NCBI GenBank assembly: GCA_046303115.1
Contig: JBKCGZ010000190.1
Span: forward strand, 1 to 62,761
DNA from: CAINEC01 sp046303115
Lineage (GTDB): Bacteria; Bacteroidota; Bacteroidia; AKYH767-A; OLB10
Direction of reading: 5' to 3'
DNA length: 62,761 nucleotides
Position 1 is the stretch's first letter; each line of letters begins with the position of its first letter. Of this stretch, positions 25,106 to 33,136 are shown piece after piece. Position numbers and translations under genes: made by a program. The notes beneath the pieces were generated by a model that was not told the origin of the DNA, did not search any database, and saw only the letters and a list, made by a program, of their open reading frames with translations.

Positions 25106-25685
25106 TTTTTTTGAAGGTCAACCAGATAATTTTAATATCGGTTGTTAAACTTTTTTCAGCAATATACTTCTGATTTAAAAGCAGCTTTGCTGGCATTATT
25201 TCATCGATGTAGGTGCGTTCTGGATCGTTGGATTTAGCAAGCAACTCATTTTCTTCGGAATACTCAATAGAAGCATAATCAGTAATACCAGGCTTCACCG
25301 ATAACACCTTTTGTTGTTCTACATTATAAAGGTCAACATACTTTCTTACCTCCGGACGCGGACCCACTAAACTCATGGAGCCAAACAATACATTTAATAA
25401 TTGAGGTAGCTCATCTAATTTATACTTGCGTAAAAAATATCCGATAGGCGTTACGCGTGGATCACGACCACCAACAGTTAAGAGTCCTGCTTTATCCGCA
25501 TTCATCTGCATAGTGCGGAATTTAAAAATTTTGAAATCACGACTGTTTAGTCCTACACGCGTTTGCATGTAAAACACGGGACCCTTACTTCCTAATTTAA
25601 TCAAGAGCGCAATTATCAGAAAAAATGGTGATACCAATAAAAGCATTGGAATGGTAATCATCAAATCAAATAATCGCTTTACCAT
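25092..25685 (-). CDS. Small bacterial sugar transferase (polyprenyl-phosphate glycosyl-1-phosphate transferase)
   Basis: A 197-residue monotopic enzyme of the PglC/WcaJ core type. One N-terminal hydrophobic re-entrant helix (LFDLMITIPMLLLVSPFFLIIALLI) is followed by QTRVGLNSRDFKIFKFRTM, KYKLDELPQLLNVLFGSMSLVGPRPE (the catalytic-site region) and VKPGITDYASIEYSEEN. It transfers the first sugar phosphate to undecaprenyl phosphate. It is the last gene of the glycan cluster, 5 bp after the aminotransferase. Confidence 0.93.
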   Translation of the reverse strand: MVKRLFDLMITIPMLLLVSPFFLIIALLIKLGSKGPVFYMQTRVGLNSRDFKIFKFRTMQMNADKAGLLTVGGRDPRVTPIGYFLRKYKLDELPQLLNVLFGSMSLVGPRPEVRKYVDLYNVEQQKVLSVKPGITDYASIEYSEENELLAKSNDPERTYIDEIMPAKLLLNQKYIAEKSLTTDIKIIWLTFKKIISH

Positions 25686-25690
25686 AATAC

Positions 25691-26911
25691 TTACGATAAG
25701 GTAGAAGTAACTGCATTCGCTACTGCATCAACAATACGTTTCAGCATTTCATCTGATAAATCATAAAATACCGGTAAGGAAATTTCACGACTGTAATTAT
25801 CATACGTCACAGGATAATTAGAAATGTTATATCCACGGTTTTTGTAGAATGATAACATCGCCAGCGGAATGAAATGCACATTCACACTTACATCCGCATC
25901 AAATATCTTTTGAATAATGGCATCGCGCTGCGCCTCAGAAATTCCTTTTATACGAATAGGATAGAGGTGATAAGAAGTTTCAGCAGTATCGTTTTTCAAA
26001 GGAGGTAATTGCGCCCACTCGAAATTTTTAAAATGATTGGCATAGTACTCACAAACCGCTTTTCGTTTTAACAGCGTATCATTTTCATAGCGCTTCAACT
26101 CAATTAATCCGATGGCCGCCATCAAATCCGTCATGTTGCATTTGTAACCAGCTTCGATAATATCATAGCGCCAATTTCCTTTTTGCATCTTCGCCAATGC
26201 ATCTTTATTCTGACCATGCAAAGTAAAAATGCAGAGGTATTTGTAAATGTCTTCGTTATTAAATGGAGCAGGGAAGTTCAATGCAATGGCACCACCTTCG
26301 GCAGTGGTTAAGTTCTTCACTGCGTGGAAAGAATAAACCGTTGCATCCGCCCATACACCTGTATGCTTGCCTTTGTAGTACGCACCTAACGAATGTGCCG
26401 CATCCGAAAGCACCATTATTCTTCCTAATGTAGTTTGATTTTCTCCTTCAGCCACAAAATGTGATTTGATAACCGGATCATTCACAAGATCCATGATAGC
26501 TGAATAATCGCAAGGATAGCCAGCAATATCAACGGGCATAACCACTTTCGTTTTTGAAGTAATTGCTTTGCGGATATTCGCCACGTTAATATTGAAATCA
26601 TCCGCATTCACATCCACCAGCACCGGTGTAGCACCACAATGTACCACCACATTCGCAGTAGCCGAATACGTATATGCGGGTAGAATCACTTCATCGCCTT
26701 CTTTTACTCCGTACCATTTCAACATCACTTCTAATCCAGCCGTAGCAGAGTTCAAACAAAGCGTTGCTGCATTACCGTTATAAGCAGATAGTTCCTTTTC
26801 AAACTGCTTGGTTCGCGGACCAGTAGTAATCCAACCAGAACGTAAAGTGGCTACAACTTCATTAATAATTTCATCGTCGATACGAGGTGGGGCAAAGGGG
26901 ATGAGGGACAT
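25691..26911 (-). CDS. DegT/DnrJ/EryC1/StrS nucleotide-sugar aminotransferase
   Basis: A 406-residue PLP enzyme of the sugar-aminotransferase family. The N-terminus PFAPPRIDDEIINEVVATLRSGWITTGP is typical, and YSFHAVKNLTTAEGG carries the PLP-binding Lys. It would aminate a 4-keto-hexose nucleotide such as UDP-4-keto-6-deoxy sugars. Together with the downstream PglC-like transferase this points to a diamino- or 4-amino-sugar as first sugar of the glycan (inference). Confidence 0.93.
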   Translation of the reverse strand: MSLIPFAPPRIDDEIINEVVATLRSGWITTGPRTKQFEKELSAYNGNAATLCLNSATAGLEVMLKWYGVKEGDEVILPAYTYSATANVVVHCGATPVLVDVNADDFNINVANIRKAITSKTKVVMPVDIAGYPCDYSAIMDLVNDPVIKSHFVAEGENQTTLGRIMVLSDAAHSLGAYYKGKHTGVWADATVYSFHAVKNLTTAEGGAIALNFPAPFNNEDIYKYLCIFTLHGQNKDALAKMQKGNWRYDIIEAGYKCNMTDLMAAIGLIELKRYENDTLLKRKAVCEYYANHFKNFEWAQLPPLKNDTAETSYHLYPIRIKGISEAQRDAIIQKIFDADVSVNVHFIPLAMLSFYKNRGYNISNYPVTYDNYSREISLPVFYDLSDEMLKRIVDAVANAVTSTLS

Positions 26912-27009
26912 ATGTTTTAATTTGAAGATTAATTAATTTGAAAATTTGAAGATGTGCTTCCCGATGCCTCGGGATTGATGATTTGGTAATTTATTAATTT
27001 GAGGAAGTA
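26912..27009 (-). repeat. AT-rich spacer with short direct repeats and a 6-bp-stem hairpin
   Basis: The 98-bp spacer repeats variants of AATTTGAA four to five times and contains the hairpin TCCCGA-TGCC-TCGGGA (26959-26974). There is no U-tract, so it is more an intergenic palindromic repeat than a terminator. A further GC palindrome, CCCC-GGA-GGGG, lies at the very end of the upstream ligase gene. Confidence 0.4.
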
Positions 27010-28239
27010 TTATAAAGTGTCCCCGGAGGGGTCTACTTTATGAATTCGACCGAAGAGGCTAATGATTAATGCAAAGAAGATGGCGCCGCGTTGTGCTTCT
27101 AACATAGATTCTGTTAAACAATTCAATGCAAAAATAAATAACATCATCAATAGTAATGGATGATAACTGTTACGCATGATCCAAGGAATTATAATCGTCA
27201 GTAAAAACAAGAGTAATCCGATTATTCCAAGTGCTAAGAACGATTGTAAATACTGATTATGTGCATTCAGCGATTTTTCATAGCCGTATGCGAAATCATG
27301 TTTATGATATTCCAAATTCAAAACATCTTTCACATCACCAGTGCCTGTCCCCAATAACCAATACTCCGGCAACAACGAAATCGTTTCTTTCCATATCTCC
27401 ACTCTACCTGTAGTGCTATTATATGACACAGTGGTTGGGGCTTCATTATGCTGCACCGCCACTTCTACCTGCGTAAAGCGATTGCTGTACTTCAGCATAA
27501 ACACTTGTAAACTTGTCGCAACAGCAAATACAAACAATAGGGGATAAATAAATCGATAACTTCCTTTTTTCTTCCAATACAAAACAATCATTACTAAAAT
27601 CGAAATAAAGGCAGTTGCTTCGGCTGTTCGTGCTGACAATAAAATAATCATCGAGAAAAATAAAATCATAAATGCGGCACCCATCCAGATCGTTCTTCGG
27701 TGGTTGGATAAAATCATTTCATGAAATACAAATATCAACGCTGCATTTAAGTACAAACTAAAGTAAGTAGGATGCATCAGGTGACTCGATAATTCAGAAT
27801 AAAAGAACACCGACAATTGTCTCGAATGAAAATAGCTGTTGAACGAAATTGCTAATAAATAAATGCAGGATACTAAAACACCTCCGATGAAATACCTTCT
27901 GATTTTATTTATAAACGCATCGTCAATTTGAAAGGAGGAAAGTATAATCGGCAACAATAAAAAAGTAAGTTTAATCTGTAAGTCTAAACCAGCCTGCGAA
28001 TAATTGCTCGTCCACAATACGCCCAACAAATGCATCACATACAACGCAGGTAACAACCATAAATACTTTTCGCTTTTAAACTGATTGATCATTAATGATC
28101 GATGTTCTTTCAGAAACAAAGAAATCAATCCTATCAAAACCCAGCAAACAATCGACACCAACAAATTAAAAGAAAAGCAAAATACTGAAATCAGCAGTAG
28201 CCATTTCTTAAGTGATGTTGATGGTAATTGTGTTATCAT
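27010..28239 (-). CDS. O-antigen ligase/polymerase family membrane protein
   Basis: A 409-residue protein with about eleven membrane helices and the Wzy_C-type periplasmic loop. GRVEIWKETISLLPEYWLLGTGTGD and AHNQYLQSFLALGIIGLLLF are characteristic of WaaL/Wzy and PglL-like oligosaccharide transferases. It could be the polymerase, the lipid-A ligase or a protein O-glycosyl transferase; sequence alone does not decide. The last eight residues (VDPSGDTL) are encoded by a GC-rich palindrome unlike the rest of the gene and may be an inserted repeat. Confidence 0.88.
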   Translation of the reverse strand: MITQLPSTSLKKWLLLISVFCFSFNLLVSIVCWVLIGLISLFLKEHRSLMINQFKSEKYLWLLPALYVMHLLGVLWTSNYSQAGLDLQIKLTFLLLPIILSSFQIDDAFINKIRRYFIGGVLVSCIYLLAISFNSYFHSRQLSVFFYSELSSHLMHPTYFSLYLNAALIFVFHEMILSNHRRTIWMGAAFMILFFSMIILLSARTAEATAFISILVMIVLYWKKKGSYRFIYPLLFVFAVATSLQVFMLKYSNRFTQVEVAVQHNEAPTTVSYNSTTGRVEIWKETISLLPEYWLLGTGTGDVKDVLNLEYHKHDFAYGYEKSLNAHNQYLQSFLALGIIGLLLFLLTIIIPWIMRNSYHPLLLMMLFIFALNCLTESMLEAQRGAIFFALIISLFGRIHKVDPSGDTL

Positions 28240-28263
28240 TTGCAGTATAAAAATACGCTTCTT

Positions 28264-29475
28264 TTAATTAAATGTGCTTACCCAATCAGCTGTTATTTTC
28301 TTACGCATGAAGAACTTTTGAACATACGATTGACCATTGGCACCCATTGTTTTTACGACATCCGGATTAGCTTCGAGATAGAGCGACTTTTCAGCCAGCA
28401 TCTGACTGTTTTCGGGCTCAATAAATAATCCGGCATTGCCTTCATCAATAAACAATCGTCTAGCCTCACCATCCACTGAAAGCAATAATGGTTTTGCCAA
28501 GGCTAAGTTTTCAAATATCTTCGATGGTATAGCACCGAGAAATAAATCCATTTTCTTCAAAGGAATAACCGCTACATCAACTGAATCAACATAAGAGGGA
28601 ACCACCTCTCTGCTCACCAATTCTAAAAACTTTACTCGGGTAATGTTTTCATCATTCACGCGCTGCATTAAACGGCTCTTCTCAGGACCATCACCTAATA
28701 ATAAATAAACGATTTTACTTTCAGCAGGAAGTAATTTAGCAGCATCCAAAATCACATCAAGTCCTTGCGCTAGTCCGATAATTCCAGCATACATAATCAG
28801 AAAATCATCTTGCGCTAATTGTAATTGCTGACGAACGTTATCTTGTTTCTTAAACCTAAAAATCGATTCATCTACTCCGTTAGGAAGCCAATGAACTTTT
28901 TTATCAGGAAAACGACTTTTAATATTTTGTACAATTCCTTGCGTCTGACCCGTCACCATAAACGACTTTTTATAAAGCCATTCTTCGAGGATAGTAGCCA
29001 GTTTAAGAAATAGTTTATTCGTTATCACTCCTAATTTCTCTGCTGATTCAGGCCATAAATCGCTCACGTTAAAAACCATCTTAGCTTTCTTGCGTTTGCT
29101 GATCCACCATGCACTAATACCAAGAAATAGAGGAGGGGACTCCACCATTAGATAATCGAAATTCCCTTTAATTTTTGAAGCATAATACATCGATGAAAAT
29201 GTAAACGAAAAGTAATTCATCAACCTTGAAATAACCGAACGATTTTTACTTACATAAATCCACGCACGATGTACAGGAATATTTTCAAACTCATCGCAGA
29301 CATATTTCTTACCGATATAATCAGCATGAATTTGCATTGCGGGATAATTGGGCATGGCGGTTAACACAACCACCTCATGTCCCATTTGTTTTAACTCTCT
29401 TGCCAAACCACTCAATCGGTTTTGAGGCGCTCCTGTTTCAGGAGGATAGTACTGAGTTAAAATCAAAAAACGCAT
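28264..29475 (-). CDS. Glycosyltransferase family 4 (WbuB-like)
   Basis: A 403-residue GT-B enzyme. The N-terminus LILTQYYPPETGAPQNRLSGLARELKQMGH is the WbuB-like opening. The C-terminal donor site has AGIIGLAQGLDVILDA and IPSKIFENLALAKPLL (the E-x7-E equivalent). In this group the donor is often an amino-sugar nucleotide. It lies 2 bp after wecB. Confidence 0.92.
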   Translation of the reverse strand: MRFLILTQYYPPETGAPQNRLSGLARELKQMGHEVVVLTAMPNYPAMQIHADYIGKKYVCDEFENIPVHRAWIYVSKNRSVISRLMNYFSFTFSSMYYASKIKGNFDYLMVESPPLFLGISAWWISKRKKAKMVFNVSDLWPESAEKLGVITNKLFLKLATILEEWLYKKSFMVTGQTQGIVQNIKSRFPDKKVHWLPNGVDESIFRFKKQDNVRQQLQLAQDDFLIMYAGIIGLAQGLDVILDAAKLLPAESKIVYLLLGDGPEKSRLMQRVNDENITRVKFLELVSREVVPSYVDSVDVAVIPLKKMDLFLGAIPSKIFENLALAKPLLLSVDGEARRLFIDEGNAGLFIEPENSQMLAEKSLYLEANPDVVKTMGANGQSYVQKFFMRKKITADWVSTFN

Positions 29476-29477
29476 GA

Positions 29478-30545
29478 CTATAAAATTAATTCATTAACGA
29501 TGCGCGTTGCTGCTTTTCCACCACCGTATAAATCAACATTGAAATCGCAGTTAGCCGATAATGCCGATGTATAAGCACTTAGAATTTTCTCTTCATCAGC
29601 ACCTGCCAATAGATTAAATCCTCCTTTCACTAACTCTACCCATTCTGTTTCATCACGAAGGGTGATACAAAACTTCTGAAAGAAAAAGGCTTCCTTCTGC
29701 AATCCACCGCTGTCTGTCATGACCAACTTGCAATGCTTTAACAATTCAAGCATATCGAAATAGCCAACAGGATCAATAATCGTAAGCGAAGTATTCATTC
29801 CTGCGTCCTTCATGATTTTTTGCGTTCGCGGATGCAAAGGCAAAACCACTTGACGTTCGGTATTTATTTTTTCGAGTGCATTAATAATCGATTGCAAACG
29901 ATGAAGATCATTTGTGTTTTCTGCTCTATGTAACGTGCATAGCACAAAATCCTGTAAGTTTAATGATTTGAAAACTGTCGATTTCTCCTCTGAATATTCA
30001 GCATAATACATCGCTGCATCCTGCATCACATCGCCAGAAAGAATTAATTTATTATTCGCAAATGGATATCCTTCTTTTGTTAAATTATCAATTGCCGTTT
30101 GCGTAGGACAGAAGAGCATGGATGCAAGTCGATCGGTAAGAATACGATTTTGTTCTTCAGGCATTGCCATGTTAAACGAACGAAGTCCTGCTTCTACATG
30201 CGCTACTGGAATCAATAATTTAGAAGCTGCCAATGCACCCGCTAAAGTGCTATTGGTATCTCCATAAACTAAAACTAAATCGGGCTTTTCATCAACCAGA
30301 ATGCGTTCTATTCCTTCTAACATTTGTCCTGTCATTGCTCCATGACCTAAACCATGAATACCTAAATGAAAGGCCGGTTTAGGAATATCCATCTCATCGA
30401 AAAACACATCCGACATATTCGCATCGTGATGCTGACCAGTATGAATGATAAGCTCAGTAACCGCTGCATGTTTTTTTAACTCACGACTAACTACCGCCGC
30501 TTTCACAAACTGAGGACGAGCTCCAACAACGGTAATGATTTTCAT
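29478..30545 (-). CDS. wecB: UDP-N-acetylglucosamine 2-epimerase (non-hydrolysing)
   Basis: Interconverts UDP-GlcNAc and UDP-ManNAc for surface polysaccharide. The 355 residues show the family hallmarks: VVGARPQFVKAAVV, IHTGQHHDANMSDVFF, VYGDTNSTLAGALAA, HVEAGLRSFNMAMPEEQNR and TDSGGLQKEA. It is the first gene of the glycan run and its stop lies 2 bp before the GT4 gene. Confidence 0.95.
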   Translation of the reverse strand: MKIITVVGARPQFVKAAVVSRELKKHAAVTELIIHTGQHHDANMSDVFFDEMDIPKPAFHLGIHGLGHGAMTGQMLEGIERILVDEKPDLVLVYGDTNSTLAGALAASKLLIPVAHVEAGLRSFNMAMPEEQNRILTDRLASMLFCPTQTAIDNLTKEGYPFANNKLILSGDVMQDAAMYYAEYSEEKSTVFKSLNLQDFVLCTLHRAENTNDLHRLQSIINALEKINTERQVVLPLHPRTQKIMKDAGMNTSLTIIDPVGYFDMLELLKHCKLVMTDSGGLQKEAFFFQKFCITLRDETEWVELVKGGFNLLAGADEEKILSAYTSALSANCDFNVDLYGGGKAATRIVNELIL

Positions 30546-30596
30546 GCTATACGATTGTTAAATAGAAGAACAAAAAGAAATTAAATCCTAATGAAA

Positions 30597-32156
30597 TTAC
30601 TTAGCATAATTCACTGCTCTCGTCTCACGAATAACAGTCACCTTTACCTGACCAGGATACGTCATTTCCGTTTGAATACGATTAGCGATATCAAATGATA
30701 ATTGCTCTGTTGCTTTATCATCTAACTTCTCACTCTCAACAATCACACGTAACTCACGACCAGCTTGAATAGCAAATGCTTTTTCAACACCTTTATATCC
30801 TTGAGCAAGATTTTCCATTTCCTTTAATCGCTTCATGTATTGCTCAACGATTTCACGACGAGCACCTGGACGCGCACCACTGATAGCATCACAAACCTGA
30901 ACGATAGGAGAGATCATACTTGTCATTTCGATCTCATCATGATGGGCTCCAATCGCATTGATAACTTCCGCGTTTTCCTTGCTGCGTTCAGCCATCTTCA
31001 TACCTGCAATAGCATGTGGAAGTTCTGTATCTTCTTCAGCAACTTTACCAATATCGTGTAGTAGACCTGCACGCTTAGCTAACTTCACATTCAAGCCTAA
31101 TTCAGCAGCCATTAATGCACAAAGGTTCGCTACTTCGCGAGAGTGTTGTAATAAATTTTGTCCGTAAGATGAACGATATTTCATTCTACCTACCATACGA
31201 ATTAACTCAGGAGCTAATCCGTGAATTCCTAAATCGATAGCCGTACGCTTACCGATCTCAATAATTTCTTCGTCTAACTGACGACGAACTTTCGCCACTA
31301 CTTCTTCAATTCTCGCAGGGTGAATACGTCCGTCGGATACTAACTGATGCAACGCTAAACGCGCTAACTCTCTTCTTACCGGATCAAAACCTGAAAGGAT
31401 AATTGCTTCTGGAGTATCATCCACAATAATTTCAATTCCTGTTGCTGCTTCTAATGCACGAATATTTCTTCCTTCACGTCCGATTACACGACCTTTTACT
31501 TCATCATTATCAATATGAAAAACAGTCACCGCGTTTTCAATTGCATGCTCTGTAGCCACACGTTGAATCGTTTGAATAACGATACGCTTCGCTTCCTTAT
31601 TAGCAGTTAATTTTGCTTCGTCGATAGAGTCCTTAATAAACGACATTGCTTCTGTTTTAGCTTCAGCTTTTAAAGCTTCTACTAATTGTGCTTTTGCATC
31701 TTCTGCTGATAGTCCTGCAATTTTCTCTAATGCATGAACCTGCTTCTGATGTGCTTTCTCTAACTCTTCCTTACGGCGATTGATGACTTCTAACTGAGCA
31801 TTTAAGTTCGTTTGAATCGTTTCAACTTCCGTTTGCTTTCTCTTGTTTTGCTCTAATTGCTGATTAAGCGTTGTTTCTTTTTGTTTGATTCTGTTTTCAG
31901 CAGCTAAGATGGCTTTATCTTTTTCAGTGATATGCTTCTCATGCTCTGTCTTCATTTGATAAAAGCGATCTTTCGCTTCCATCGTTTTATCCTTCAGATA
32001 CAATTCGCCTTTCGCCTGTGCTTCTTTAATAATTGCTTGTGCTTTTTCTTCTGCAGCAGCAACAATTCCGTTGTTGTTTTTTCTGGTAACTATAAATGTT
32101 AATACTCCGCCTACTGCAAGTCCCGCAAGTGCGAGTATGATAGAAATTGGTTCCAT
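30597..32156 (-). CDS. rny: Ribonuclease Y
   Basis: A 519-residue membrane-anchored endoribonuclease that initiates mRNA decay. Order: N-terminal membrane helix (residues 4-24), long charged coiled coil (~30-200), KH domain (VKGRVIGREGRNIRALEAATG), and HD domain with LLQHSREVANLCALMAAE and the metal-binding LLHDIGK. The leader holds a small hairpin TTGTC-GCAA-GACAA (32187-32200) 43 bp before the ATG, directly after the 6S-like RNA. Confidence 0.96.
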   Translation of the reverse strand: MEPISIILALAGLAVGGVLTFIVTRKNNNGIVAAAEEKAQAIIKEAQAKGELYLKDKTMEAKDRFYQMKTEHEKHITEKDKAILAAENRIKQKETTLNQQLEQNKRKQTEVETIQTNLNAQLEVINRRKEELEKAHQKQVHALEKIAGLSAEDAKAQLVEALKAEAKTEAMSFIKDSIDEAKLTANKEAKRIVIQTIQRVATEHAIENAVTVFHIDNDEVKGRVIGREGRNIRALEAATGIEIIVDDTPEAIILSGFDPVRRELARLALHQLVSDGRIHPARIEEVVAKVRRQLDEEIIEIGKRTAIDLGIHGLAPELIRMVGRMKYRSSYGQNLLQHSREVANLCALMAAELGLNVKLAKRAGLLHDIGKVAEEDTELPHAIAGMKMAERSKENAEVINAIGAHHDEIEMTSMISPIVQVCDAISGARPGARREIVEQYMKRLKEMENLAQGYKGVEKAFAIQAGRELRVIVESEKLDDKATEQLSFDIANRIQTEMTYPGQVKVTVIRETRAVNYAK

Positions 32157-32215
32157 AATTTAATTTTTGTTTGTTTATATAGTGATTTGTCTTGCGACAA
32201 TAATTGCTTTTTTTT

Positions 32216-32380
32216 GAAGCTCCGCATCCACCCTGGGAGAATTAAAACCCATTAGATAGGGTCGGAGTACACCCCATTGATTCATGCTTTCCTTGCGGAC
32301 ATGCAATCGGCAACGCAAAATGCCTCCTAAGTGTTTGAATGTTGATTTTAATCTGCGACCAGAATGGTATGCGGATCTTC
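32216..32380 (-). ncRNA. ssrS: Probable 6S RNA
   Basis: A 270-bp gap between zapA and rny holds a ~165-nt element that folds end to end. The 5' strand (GAAG-AT-CCGCAT-ACC-CUGG) pairs with the 3' strand (CCAG-GGU-GG-AUGCGG-AG-CUUC) to give a ~17-bp interrupted closing stem. An apical stem UUUUGCG/CGCAAGG contains two U-G pairs that exist only if the minus strand is transcribed. A closing stem, open centre and apical stem, in a locus next to zapA, is what 6S RNA shows in other bacteria. 6S binds the RNA polymerase holoenzyme and restrains transcription in stationary phase. Exact ends are uncertain. Confidence 0.68.
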
Positions 32381-32426
32381 TAACTATTTTTTATCCCTTT
32401 TCGGGTGATGATCAAAGAACGAAGAA

Positions 32427-32726
32427 CTATTGATTATCAGGCCCGAAAGCAGTCACCAATTCAGAAAGCTTGGTCAGCTCACTCGCCAACTCCTGTTCTT
32501 TCTTATCTCTATTGCTGTTGGCAGTAATAATATCTGCTGCCTGTTGTAACGCACACATCGCCAAAATATCCTGAGGCTCCTTTAAATTGAAAGACGATTG
32601 ATAGGTTTTAAGTTGCTCAGCAACCTTCGCAGCTGCTTTTTGCAAGATTTCAACCTGATCCTCTTTCACCTTGAGGGGGTAGGACTTATTGGCAATTTGT
32701 ACCTGTATAGAGACGGTTTTGCTCAC
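32427..32726 (-). CDS. zapA: Cell division protein ZapA
   Basis: A 99-residue ZapA-family protein that bundles FtsZ filaments. VSIQVQIANKSYPLKVKEDQVEILQKAAAKV is the family N-terminus; the C-terminal half is a coiled coil. The start is GTG, 3 bp after the stop of the upstream coiled-coil gene, with AAAAG just before it. The pairing with a small coiled-coil gene upstream and 6S RNA downstream recurs in Bacteroidota (from memory). Confidence 0.9.
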   Translation of the reverse strand: MSKTVSIQVQIANKSYPLKVKEDQVEILQKAAAKVAEQLKTYQSSFNLKEPQDILAMCALQQAADIITANSNRDKKEQELASELTKLSELVTAFGPDNQ

Positions 32727-32729
32727 CTT

Positions 32730-33026
32730 TTAATCTTTGTTCAACAACGACAAACAACGATCAATTTCGCGTAAGTAGTTGTTAATTTGAATTTTAAGCT
32801 CTCGGGTTTCCGTTTTCTCCGGTACCGCTAAAGCCTGTGCTAATTTAATTGTTTTCAACTGTTCTTTTAGTGCCTCACACTCATTAATTGCAACTTCTTT
32901 TTCAACTTGCAACTGTTCATTTTGTGATGCCAGTTTTGAATTCTCTTTCTGTAATTTATGATGCTGCTCCACCGCCAATTTTATTTGCGATTTCAACTTT
33001 TGTATTTGATCCATTACAGAATTCAT
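32730..33026 (-). CDS. Small coiled-coil protein, ZapB-like position
   Basis: A 98-residue, almost entirely heptad-repeat protein (KLKSQIKLAVEQHHKLQKE...), ending EIDRCLSLLNKD. It is directly upstream of zapA and cotranscribed. Length, structure and position suggest a ZapB-like division partner, but coiled coils are poor evidence for homology, so this is inference. Confidence 0.75.
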   Translation of the reverse strand: MNSVMDQIQKLKSQIKLAVEQHHKLQKENSKLASQNEQLQVEKEVAINECEALKEQLKTIKLAQALAVPEKTETRELKIQINNYLREIDRCLSLLNKD

Positions 33027-33051
33027 AAATCAGTGATTTTGAACAATGAAA

Positions 33052-33083
33052 CAAATGTAATTGAATATATGGTTTTAACCAAA
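33052..33083 (-). promoter_or_regulatory. Promoter of the coiled-coil-zapA operon
   Basis: The -7 box TACATTTG (complement of 33052-33059) and the -33 box TTTG (complement of 33080-33083) are 20 bp apart, matching the Bacteroidota consensus well. The dyad TGGTT-TT-AACCA (33070-33081) overlaps the upstream end. Confidence 0.65.
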
Positions 33084-33136
33084 AAAATGCGTTTATTTAT
33101 AGGAAGTGGAAATATTATTCTATTTTCATAGCCCGT

